DNA from: OMII01 sp947467385
Lineage (GTDB): Bacteria; Bdellovibrionota_C; UBA2361; OMII01
Length of the DNA stretch: 64,000 nt
NCBI GenBank assembly: GCA_044360075.1
Contig: JBIKLA010000004.1
Location: 1 to 64,000 of the forward strand
Reading direction: 5' to 3'
A program made the translations under genes and the position numbers. Under the pieces are notes generated by a model. The model searched no databases and was not told where the DNA came from. It worked only from the letters and a program-made list of their open reading frames with translations. Numbering within the stretch: the first letter of the stretch is position 1; each line of letters starts with the position of its first letter. Of this stretch, positions 55,653 to 64,000 are shown in pieces.

Positions 55653-58130
55653 CTACTTTTGGTCGATCTTGACCTCGATACGGCGGTTTTTCGCGAGCGC
55701 CTCAGTTGAGCCGCCCGAGTCGAGCGGCTGGTACTCGCCGTAGCCGATCGCGGCAAGGCGGTGCGGGGGAATTCCCTGCTCAGTCAGGAACTTCACCACC
55801 GAGATCGCTCGAGCTGTCGAAAGCTCCCAGTTAGAGGGGAAGGCGGCGCTGCTGATCGGAAGCTTATCGGTGTGGCCCACGACGCTCAGAATCCAGTCAA
55901 CATCCTTGGGGAATACCTTCTCCATCTCCTTTAAAGTTTCGGCGAACTTCATCAGCTCTTGCTTTCCGCCGTCCTGAAGGTCCGCCGATGCTGAGGCGAA
56001 AAAGACCTCGGACGCGAAGACAAAGCGGTCGCCAACGATGCGGATGTCCGGCCGGTTGCTCAGCACCTTCTTGAGCTTGCCGAAGAACTCCGAGCGATAC
56101 TCTGCTAGCTCCTCTGCCTTCTTGATGAAGGCAAGGTTGAGCTTCTTGTTAAGGTCATCGATATTCTTGTCCTTCGCGAGACCTTTTGCCTTCTCCTTGT
56201 CGATATCAGCCATGAGGAGCCGCAGCTTCGCATTGAGCTCGTCGACTTGCTCGCCGATAGCGAGCAGCTGGGCGCTGAGCTCCGCCTTTGACTTCTCGCT
56301 GCTTGAGAGCTTTTGCTCATTCGAGAGCAGGCTCGCGTCTATGCTTTTCTTCTCAGCGAGAAGGCGCTTGTTTTCCCTCTCCCTCTCAGCCAAGAGTACA
56401 CGCAACGCCGCCAGTTCAGCGGCAAGCTCAAGCTTGCTTTTTTCGGCGTCTGAGAGCTTCTTCTCCTTCGCCGAGAGGCTGTCGTCGAGCTTTTTCTTTT
56501 CTTTGTCGAGCGATCCCGCCAACGCTTCCTTAAGCGCCAGTGCAGCCCTAAGGTCAGAAAGCTGGGTTGCCAGGTCCCGATTCTCCCTCTCAAGCGAGGC
56601 AAGCCTCTTCTCGTTGGCCGATAGGCTTGAGTCGAGCTTCTTGCGCTCTGAGCTGAGTGCACTCGACTCCTTCTCCTTATCCGCCAAGAGCGAGCGCAGC
56701 GCCGCGAGCTGCTTTTCCAGATCAACGTTTTCTTTTTCGACGATCTCCAGTTTAGCCTCCTTCGTGGCCAGGATGTCAGCGAGTTTCTTCTTGTCGCTGT
56801 CGAGAGACCCTGAGAGCTTCTCTTTCTCACTAAGCGCAAGGCGCAGGGCCGCAAGCTGGGCTGCCAGCTCAATCTTGTCATTCTCAAGATCAGAAAGCTT
56901 TTTCTCTTGGGCAGACAAGCTGGCATCGAGCTTCTTTTTTTCGCCGCCAAGCGAATCCGACACCTTCTCCTTTTCCGCTAGCGCAAGACGCAGCGCTGCC
57001 AGCTGTGCCGCAAGCTCAAGCTTGTCTCTATCAAGCTCAGCGAGCCTCTTCTCCCTTGCCGATAGACTGGCGTCGAGCTTCTTATTTTCTCCCCCAAGTG
57101 ACTCGGACGCCTTCGCCTTCTCTGCAAGGGCGAGGCGGAGAGTCTCAAGCTGCGTTGCGAGGTCGAGCTTCTCCTTCTCAAGCTCGGAGAGCCTCTTCTC
57201 CTTTGCCGAAAGGCTTGTGTCGAGCTTCTTCTTTTCGCCCCCAAGCGCCTCAGAGACCTTCTCCTTCTCGGCCAGCACAGCCTTGAGCGCCGCAAGCTGT
57301 GCAGCCAGCTCCAAGGTTGCCTTCTCCTTCTCAGAGAGCTTCTTTTCGCTTGTCGAGAGGCTCTCAGCCAGCTTTTTCTTGTCTGCGTCGAGGGTCTTCG
57401 AGAGCGTTTCCTTTTGCAGGAGGGACGCCCTCAAGGCGGCTAGCTCCGCCGCAAGCTCACGCTGCGCTTTCTCGTTTTCAGAGAGCTTTTTCTCCCTGGC
57501 AGCAAGCTTCTCGCCGACCGATGTCTTTTCAGATTCAAGGTTCATCGCGAACCTGGTCTTTGTTGATAGCAGCGCGTGCACCGCTCCAAGCTCCTTATCA
57601 AGCCGCTGCCTCTCCTTCTCAAGCTCCGAGAGCTTGGCCGTGGCCTGTGAGAGATCAGTGTCGAGGCGCTTGCGCTGAGCCTCTATGTCATCCAGAGCTC
57701 GCTCTTTCGCCCTGAGGGCCGTGCGGATTGAAACGACCTCTTCATCGTTTTTCGCCATCTGTTCGGCGTTCTTGTGCATGAGCTCCTCAAGCTCGGCACT
57801 GCGGACCCGCGCTGCGTCTGCTGAAGACTTTTCGGAAGCAAGCGAGGTTGTGAGACTGCGGGCCTGTTGCTCAAACTCAGCTCCTTTTCTGCGGGCCTCC
57901 TCTGCCCCCTCTTTCTCGAGGGTAAGTGATGCCGAGAGCTGCTCAAGCTTCTGGCTCAATTCACCAAGCAAAATATCCTTGTCGTTGACGGCGCTCGACA
58001 GGTAGAACTGCGCCGCTACCATGACGAGAAGCACGACCGCAATCATCATGAGCATCGACGACAGTGCGTCAACGTATCCTGGCCACACGTCGAAGTGTCG
58101 CCGCTTTCCACGCCGGGCTGCGTAGCTCAT
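55653..58130 (-). CDS. MotB/OmpA-type stator protein with long coiled coil
   Basis: An 825-residue protein. A basic start and one membrane span (about 22-44) with the adjacent VWPGYVDALSSM, as in MotB/TolR-type partners, are followed by about 600 residues of coiled coil. The C-terminal OmpA domain (about 700-825) has VVGHTDKLPISSAAFPSNWE and LAAIGYGEYQPL, ending NRRIEVKID. The coil holds nine repeats of exactly 49 residues (for example EKKKLDASLSAQEKKLSDLE), equal to seven heptads. The gene starts 1 nt after the stop of the MotA/TolQ-like gene. Likely an inner membrane complex bound to peptidoglycan; its task is unknown. Confidence 0.85.
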   Translation of the reverse strand: MSYAARRGKRRHFDVWPGYVDALSSMLMMIAVVLLVMVAAQFYLSSAVNDKDILLGELSQKLEQLSASLTLEKEGAEEARRKGAEFEQQARSLTTSLASEKSSADAARVRSAELEELMHKNAEQMAKNDEEVVSIRTALRAKERALDDIEAQRKRLDTDLSQATAKLSELEKERQRLDKELGAVHALLSTKTRFAMNLESEKTSVGEKLAAREKKLSENEKAQRELAAELAALRASLLQKETLSKTLDADKKKLAESLSTSEKKLSEKEKATLELAAQLAALKAVLAEKEKVSEALGGEKKKLDTSLSAKEKRLSELEKEKLDLATQLETLRLALAEKAKASESLGGENKKLDASLSAREKRLAELDRDKLELAAQLAALRLALAEKEKVSDSLGGEKKKLDASLSAQEKKLSDLENDKIELAAQLAALRLALSEKEKLSGSLDSDKKKLADILATKEAKLEIVEKENVDLEKQLAALRSLLADKEKESSALSSERKKLDSSLSANEKRLASLERENRDLATQLSDLRAALALKEALAGSLDKEKKKLDDSLSAKEKKLSDAEKSKLELAAELAALRVLLAERERENKRLLAEKKSIDASLLSNEQKLSSSEKSKAELSAQLLAIGEQVDELNAKLRLLMADIDKEKAKGLAKDKNIDDLNKKLNLAFIKKAEELAEYRSEFFGKLKKVLSNRPDIRIVGDRFVFASEVFFASASADLQDGGKQELMKFAETLKEMEKVFPKDVDWILSVVGHTDKLPISSAAFPSNWELSTARAISVVKFLTEQGIPPHRLAAIGYGEYQPLDSGGSTEALAKNRRIEVKIDQK

Positions 58131-58131
58131 C

Positions 58132-59265
58132 TTAGTTCACCCGTGGATCGTTTTTCTGGTTATCCGCTGCAATGAGTCGGGCTATCGTCCGGAGCTCATC
58201 CCGGAGCAGAGTCGTGTTGTTGTCAGCCGAGTTAGAAAGCTGCTGGCTTATCTCCTTGAGGCTGATATCGACACTACGGACATGCTCCTCCACTCGGGAA
58301 GCATTTGAGGTCATAATAACCTCAGTCAGCTGGCTAAGGGCCGGTGTCGTCTCGTTTTGAAGCTGCGTGAGCTTAGCGAGAAGCACGTGGTGCGACCTCA
58401 CGTTATCATTGAGGGCGGCAACGGTCTCTGCGAGCGAGCGCAGGTGCCCCTGCTCCGAGATCTGATTTTCGTGCTGCTGGCGCATCGTGCGCTGCAGGCG
58501 CTCAAGCTGATCGGTAAGGGTTGAGATGAGGGCCTCGTTGTAGGACCCCGATGCTGGGCCGGCCTGCGCCATAAGCCCTTCAGAGATAGCGGTCCGTCGG
58601 CCGAGCCACTCCTCCAGCTCCGCACAAAAGATGTTCTGCGCGCGGCCGGTTTGGAGGTCTAAGAAACCCAATATGAGCGAGCTTGCGAGGCCGAAGAGCG
58701 AGGCGCTAAATGATACCCCCATGCCAAGCAAAGGCTTCCTGAGCCCCTCCTTGAAGCCGTCGAACACGGTCTTGATATCCCCCTCTCCAACGGTCAGCCC
58801 GCCAATCACATTTCCGATTCCCGCTACGGTCTGGAGGAGCCCCCAGAATGTTCCAAGGAGCCCAAGAAGAATGAGGACGTTCATGAGGTAGCGGGAGAGA
58901 TCGCGGCTTTCGTCGACACGTGTGAACACGCCATCGAGCATCGCGCGCAGGGTCGTTGCCCCAAGGAAGGGCATTGAGTCGTTTTTTTGAAGCACTGACG
59001 CAATCGGCACGAGCAGGAAGGGAGGAGCTGAGGGTGGGACGTTTGCGCCCTTAAAGCTGTGTATCCACCTCACCGACCTATCGATGCGGGATATCTGCCG
59101 ATATGCAGCGGCAACTCCGAAGGCCAGCGTCACAAGAATGCCGGCATTAAAATACGGATTTGAGATGAAGGCCGCGGCGAGCCGTTCATACACCACTGCG
59201 CACACGGCCAGGAGCGAGACGGTGAAGATCGTCATCGTGAGTCGAGCCATCGTTGGTCTGGTCAT
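58132..59265 (-). CDS. MotA/TolQ/ExbB proton-channel family protein
   Basis: A 377-residue membrane protein. Two N-terminal spans (about 8-28 and 37-55), then a cytosolic loop and the conserved TM3-TM4 pair NVLILLGLLGTFWGLLQTVA and LGMGVSFSASLFGLASSLIL of the MotA/TolQ/ExbB channel, with FWGL/TV typical of the family. The last 130 residues are helical and coiled-coil-like (LTDQLERLQRTMRQQHENQI). The ATG at 59265 has a GAGAAAG site; a longer frame reaches 59319. It should form the proton-conducting partner of the OmpA-type protein downstream. Confidence 0.85.
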   Translation of the reverse strand: MTRPTMARLTMTIFTVSLLAVCAVVYERLAAAFISNPYFNAGILVTLAFGVAAAYRQISRIDRSVRWIHSFKGANVPPSAPPFLLVPIASVLQKNDSMPFLGATTLRAMLDGVFTRVDESRDLSRYLMNVLILLGLLGTFWGLLQTVAGIGNVIGGLTVGEGDIKTVFDGFKEGLRKPLLGMGVSFSASLFGLASSLILGFLDLQTGRAQNIFCAELEEWLGRRTAISEGLMAQAGPASGSYNEALISTLTDQLERLQRTMRQQHENQISEQGHLRSLAETVAALNDNVRSHHVLLAKLTQLQNETTPALSQLTEVIMTSNASRVEEHVRSVDISLKEISQQLSNSADNNTTLLRDELRTIARLIAADNQKNDPRVN

Positions 59266-59468
59266 AGCGCTTTCTCGTGTGTGTGGTGGTGTCCGCCGGG
59301 CCCCATCGCCCCTTGGCAAAAAATCCCGAGGGCCTGCGCCGAGGTACTCGCGTGGCGCACCCTCCCTCAGAGAGTTAAGATGCGTCCATTCACCGCGAGG
59401 ATGCCTTGAGTCAACGAGGTAAAATGTAGTGATATAGAGCGCTTAGCGGCGGGTCGGGCTCAGGAGCC

Positions 59469-60155
59469 CTACTTGATGTAGCGCGTTGCTGGCAGGCTTG
59501 CCTCGGCAGAGAAGGTTTGGTCGGCGTCGACGAGTCCACTGCTATACCTGATGAGCACGCCCCCCGCGTAACGGACGGGTTCACCCCGGAAGAGGTCCTT
59601 TCCAACAAGAACCGAGAACGCGACGTGGCATAACGCAAGGTCGAGTTGAGTCGGAAGCTCAAGCTTAGCACTAGCAAAATGAGAGGTGGTGCCCGCCAAG
59701 TCCCTGAATGGCTCGTCGACGCCGGGGTCGATGGCGATCTTGCGCGACCTCCCAAAGCAGTCGCCGTGGGCGCCGCCAAGGATCCACAACTTGAGCATAC
59801 CCTGATTAATGGCGTGAAGGCCTTGATGATTTCTGGCTATCTGCTCCGCTTCCGATAGCACTTTGATCGGAGGCACATCCGCTGGAACAACGAGCGACAC
59901 CCCACATTTCCCGGCCTTTGAAACGTTATAGGTGGCGATAAAACGGTCGCGAGGCGACAGGCGCAGCCGACATTCCTCAAAGCCTTTTATAGTTATCTCA
60001 AGCTGGTCGGACCACTCAGCTGCACCGACATGGTCCCCTCTTTGTATAGCTCCGTTGAAGCCCTCGGAGAGGCGGTCGGCAGCTTTTTGCAGCTCTCGCT
60101 GCGCGGCCCGATACTCGTCCAGTGTTAAGGCCGTGACGTGCTTTATCTCTCCCAT
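59469..60155 (-). CDS. Hypothetical protein, tandem paralogue 1
   Basis: A 228-residue soluble protein of unknown family. It is related to the gene directly upstream: a helical start (EYRAAQRELQKAADRLSEGF), WSDQLEITIKGFEECRLRLS, then FIATYNVSKAGKCGVSLVVP and near the end GKDLFRGEPVRYAGGVLIR, all with counterparts in the neighbour. An EDLFRG-like motif and a YNV..GVSLV strand pair define the shared fold. It begins 4 nt after the stop of the paralogue, so they are one transcript. No enzymatic signature. Confidence 0.7.
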   Translation of the reverse strand: MGEIKHVTALTLDEYRAAQRELQKAADRLSEGFNGAIQRGDHVGAAEWSDQLEITIKGFEECRLRLSPRDRFIATYNVSKAGKCGVSLVVPADVPPIKVLSEAEQIARNHQGLHAINQGMLKLWILGGAHGDCFGRSRKIAIDPGVDEPFRDLAGTTSHFASAKLELPTQLDLALCHVAFSVLVGKDLFRGEPVRYAGGVLIRYSSGLVDADQTFSAEASLPATRYIK

Positions 60156-60159
60156 AGCG

Positions 60160-60933
60160 CTAAGTCCGGGCTTCTTGCCTGTTTTTATCAGCCTCTATGG
60201 TGACCCTCGCGGCGGCCCAAAGGTTCGGGTAGTGGGCATTGTCATGATAAAAGATCTGGCCAAACCGGCCCGTATCGGTTGCCTGAAAAACACCACCCTC
60301 AGCCCTCACCGTTTGCCCCCTGAAGAGGTCCTCGCCCGTCAGTAGGAAGAATGCCGCATGTGCGATCGCCACGTCCTCGGCTAGGGCCAGGTGCTTTCCT
60401 TGGGACTCTAGGACACGCTCTTGCTTCTCGCGGGTCTTGTTCAGTGTGTCCGGCGCGAGCGCCTCTATTGATATCGTTTGGGGGGTGCTGCGCTTCCGAT
60501 CAACCCAGCGGTCCGTTATCCAGCGGTTCTCATCGGGCGGAAAGTACTTCTTTCCGGTATGGCCCTGAATCAGGGCATCAACGTGAGCCATTACCTCGAT
60601 GTGAGGCCTTCCTGCGGGCAGCACCAGCGATACGCCCGAATCGCCAAACGCCTGCACGTTGTACTTGATGACGAAGTTGTCCAGGCGCGAGAGGCCCCGC
60701 CGAAGCTTATCGAGCTCGTCGGCCCGGACCTCAAGCGAGTCGCACCACGACTGCGCCACGCGTGCATCGCCCGCATGCATCGCCTCTTGAATCTTAGGCT
60801 CCGCAGCCTCGAGCTCTCGGCACACCAGCTGTCTCGCCAGCACGTAGCTAGAGATGATGTCCATCCTGTGTATCGGGTGCTGTATCGGGTCCACAAGTCT
60901 CTCTAGGGAATGCCCGTAATGGGGCTGTGGCAT
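60160..60933 (-). CDS. Hypothetical protein, tandem paralogue 2
   Basis: A 257-residue soluble protein of unknown family, paralogous to the gene downstream: WCDSLEVRADELDKLRRGLS, FVIKYNVQAFGDSGVSLVLP and GEDLFRGQTVRAEGGVFQA align with it. An insertion in the middle (GKKYFPPDENRWITDRWVDR) is not shared. The full-length start at 60933 is used; 60864 (MDIISSYVLARQ) is an alternative closer in position to the paralogue's start. The two genes lie between the stator-like pair and the ATP synthase genes, on the same strand. Confidence 0.7.
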   Translation of the reverse strand: MPQPHYGHSLERLVDPIQHPIHRMDIISSYVLARQLVCRELEAAEPKIQEAMHAGDARVAQSWCDSLEVRADELDKLRRGLSRLDNFVIKYNVQAFGDSGVSLVLPAGRPHIEVMAHVDALIQGHTGKKYFPPDENRWITDRWVDRKRSTPQTISIEALAPDTLNKTREKQERVLESQGKHLALAEDVAIAHAAFFLLTGEDLFRGQTVRAEGGVFQATDTGRFGQIFYHDNAHYPNLWAAARVTIEADKNRQEART

Positions 60934-61049
60934 AGAATATCCAGCCCACCGAGGCTACTCAACTTTCAGCCTAAAACCGACAGGCAACACCAATGTAAGG
61001 CCCTATCGTAGGGGCGACATCAGGGGGATAACGGGGGCGTAAGCCGGCG

Positions 61050-61466
61050 CTAGTTCTTTCCGGCCAGCGCCTTGAGAGCCTCGATACGGGAAACCCGTTG
61101 CGAGAGTACCTCGTGCTCTGGCTCGAAGATGCTTAAGCGCTCCAGCTGAGCCTTAAGGAGGGCAACGTCCTCTGAGAGCGGCTTGGGATCGAGCGACCCC
61201 GGCAGGTCAACCGTGTCCGCGAGCAGCGTAAGAACGTTGTCGCTGAAGGTCACGATGCCGCCGGATGCAATGAACTTTTGCGGGGCGGAGTCGGTGGCAC
61301 CGATGTACTCACCGATCCCCGTCGAGAGGAGGCCAACGTACTCGCAGTGGTTGGGAAGAAACCCGAGCTCGCCAGTCTCAGATGGCACGCTCGCAGAGCG
61401 CACCGCAGCCTCGACCTCGAGTCCCCGTCCAGAAAACACCTTCAGCTGAAACGTTCCGTCTGACAT
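61050..61466 (-). CDS. atpC: ATP synthase epsilon subunit
   Basis: A 138-residue F1 epsilon subunit. The beta-sandwich begins FQLKVFSGRGLEVEAAV and has GELGFLPNHCEYVGLL, GGIVTFSDNVLTLLADT; a helical C-terminal hairpin follows (LKAQLERLSIFEPEHEV). It couples and inhibits the rotor. It follows atpD by about 23 bp as the last gene of the visible atp operon. Confidence 0.95.
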   Translation of the reverse strand: MSDGTFQLKVFSGRGLEVEAAVRSASVPSETGELGFLPNHCEYVGLLSTGIGEYIGATDSAPQKFIASGGIVTFSDNVLTLLADTVDLPGSLDPKPLSEDVALLKAQLERLSIFEPEHEVLSQRVSRIEALKALAGKN

Positions 61467-61489
61467 CCCCTACCCTCTCTCTTAGTGAG

Positions 61490-62932
<1,443 letters not shown>

Positions 62933-62948
62933 ACGGTTTTCCCTTTGG

Positions 62949-63839
62949 TTACTTGAGTGCTTCTGCTCCGCCGACGATATCGAGCAGCTGGCTCGTGATG
63001 CCGGTCTGGCGCAGCTTGTTACGCTTTAATGTAAGGCTGTGGATGAGGTCCTTGGCGTTCTTGGTCGCATTGTCCATCGCCGTCATGCGGCTGGCATGCT
63101 CACTCGCCTTCGTGTCAAACGCCGCCTGGCGAACGATGGCACGAACGATGCGCGGCACGACTGCGTCGAACACCCGCTGCGGATTCGGCTCAAAGAGCGT
63201 GATCCCAGATGCGGCCTCGGCCGATTTCGTGCCAGTTGTTGAGCCAAGCGACTCGCGATCGAGCGGAAGGAGGCGCTCTGACGTCGGGACGGTCGATATC
63301 GCCGAACGGAAGCGCGTGTATACGAGGTAGAGCTCGTCGAACTCGCCCTTGAGGAAGTCCACCTCCAAACTCTGGCAGATCTCCTGGGTCGGCCAGTTAT
63401 TTGGGTCATCTGCGAGATCCTCCACCGACTCAAGGTACTGCCTGCCGATGCGGCGGTAGTACTCTGCCGGCTTCTTGCCGAAGATGACCGTCGAGATAGA
63501 CGCTCCGGGGTGCTTCTTGGCGATCTCCTGGAAGAGCGCCTCGATCTTTCGGTTCGTGTTGGTGTTAAATCCACCGCACAGGCCGCGCTGGCCGCCGAGT
63601 ACGAGCACTCGCACTCTCTTGACCGAGTCGCGCGCCTCAAGCAGCGGGTGCGAGAACTCAGATCCGGCCTGCAGCTGCCCCAGAACTCCTCGCAGCGCCT
63701 CGGTGTAGGCGCGCGAGCGCACCACAGCGTCCTGCGTTTTGCGCAGCTTTGCCGCCGACACGAGCTTCATCGCCGAAGTGATCTTCTTCGTGTTGTTGAC
63801 CGACTTGAGGCGGCGTTTAATGTCCTTAAGACCTGCCAT
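62949..63839 (-). CDS. atpG: ATP synthase gamma subunit
   Basis: A 296-residue central stalk subunit. The N-terminal coiled coil MAGLKDIKRRLKSVNNTKKI TSAMKLVSA-type start, the middle QRGLCGGFNTN, and the C-terminal ASRMTAMDNATKNAKDLI helix are family marks. It lies 14 bp after atpA and 16 bp before atpD. Confidence 0.97.
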   Translation of the reverse strand: MAGLKDIKRRLKSVNNTKKITSAMKLVSAAKLRKTQDAVVRSRAYTEALRGVLGQLQAGSEFSHPLLEARDSVKRVRVLVLGGQRGLCGGFNTNTNRKIEALFQEIAKKHPGASISTVIFGKKPAEYYRRIGRQYLESVEDLADDPNNWPTQEICQSLEVDFLKGEFDELYLVYTRFRSAISTVPTSERLLPLDRESLGSTTGTKSAEAASGITLFEPNPQRVFDAVVPRIVRAIVRQAAFDTKASEHASRMTAMDNATKNAKDLIHSLTLKRNKLRQTGITSQLLDIVGGAEALK

Positions 63840-63853
63840 GAGGTTTCCCGTCC

Positions 63854-64000
63854 TTATGCTGCGTTAGCGTGAGCCTGGGTGCTCTTGGCCTTCGCCGACG
63901 GGGCATGCGCCCCATTCGATGAGGTGCCCGGCGAAGCGGCCGTTCCCGCGATGAATTGCTCGACGAACGCGCCGATCGCCTTGTTGAGGCGCTCGGTGAT
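63854..64000 (-). CDS. atpA: ATP synthase alpha subunit, C-terminal end (partial)
   Basis: The last 48 codons plus stop (TAA) of a gene that continues past the right edge of the window. ITERLNKAIGAFVEQF matches the final helix of F1 alpha, and the position just before atpG fits. The end has an unusual Ala/Ser/Gly/His-rich extension of about 30 residues (APSAKAKSTQAHANAA) beyond the normal C terminus. Confidence 0.85.
   Translation of the reverse strand: MTERLNKAIGAFVEQFIAGTAASPGTSSNGAHAPSAKAKSTQAHANAA

Noticed and set aside
56038..57678. 546-codon plus-strand frame opposite the coiled-coil gene
   Set aside because: It is the antisense shadow of the Lys/Glu/Leu-rich repeats, composed almost only of Ser, Ala, Arg and Phe, with no start signal.
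54198..60933. A Zorya-type defence system, because of the MotA-like and MotB/OmpA-like pair
   Set aside because: No helicase/nuclease (ZorD/ZorE) or ZorC-like protein is near; here the long coiled coil is in the MotB-like partner rather than as a ZorA tail; neighbours are unknown genes and ATP synthase.

Overview
The window is a contiguous piece of a GC-rich bacterial chromosome. The organism is a diderm (Gram-negative) bacterium: there are lipobox lipoproteins, an OmpA/MotB-type peptidoglycan-binding protein, a DsbD-family reductase, a CcmH-like protein, two signal peptidases I and type IV pilus/type II secretion genes. A deltaproteobacterial-type lineage (Bdellovibrionota/Myxococcota-like) would fit, but this is inference; no rRNA is present. 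TGA is an ordinary stop codon here, and starts are mostly ATG with some GTG.

Layout. 1-1640: four tRNA genes (Ser-GCT and Arg-ACG on minus, Ser-TGA and Ser-GGA on plus) placed back to back and flanked on both sides by tandem arrays of related palindromic repeats. The arrays are in inverted orientation, so the whole locus is roughly mirror-symmetric. 1810-9464: a GNAT protein, mtnN, speG, a GT2 glycosyltransferase, gyrA, gpsA and a small membrane protein. 9499-15691: a surface-glycan block of two SGNH-type acyltransferases around a PMT/ArnT-like membrane protein. 15731-20186: an unusual minus-strand run lepB, ygfZ, pyrE, ccmH-like, lepB, ctaB. 21323-25393: the classic rpmH-rnpA-yidD-yidC-mnmE cluster on minus. 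25856-32337: a DUF3833 lipoprotein, unknown genes, a PEBP-domain surface protein and two envelope-glycan genes (DUF2079, GT2). 32675-37181: a small gene with a strong terminator, dsbD-like, a hypothetical protein and a redoxin. 37344-45538: topA, pilD, an NtrC-type regulator, tldD and a degenerate two-component protein. 45535-50656: a GDSL hydrolase, a WD40-like protein, a RAYT transposase element carrying one nonsense codon, and recJ. 50711-55638: rppH, a GspE/PilB ATPase and three unknown genes. 55653-60933: a MotA/TolQ-like plus MotB/OmpA-like pair with a very regular coiled coil, then two unknown tandem paralogues. 61050-64000: the ATP synthase genes atpC, atpD, atpG and the end of atpA.

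How it fits together. Most of the window is housekeeping (topology, translation, membrane insertion, respiration/ATP) interleaved with envelope functions. The most unusual parts are: (1) the mirror-symmetric tRNA/hairpin-repeat locus, whose repeat families differ by compensatory base changes; (2) the stator-like pair with nine 49-residue (seven-heptad) repeats; (3) a protein with pseudo-receiver and pseudo-HisKA domains, both lacking the phospho-acceptor residue; (4) a RAYT element whose terminal repeat supplies the end of the neighbouring WD40 gene; (5) a pair of unknown tandem paralogues beside the ATP synthase genes.
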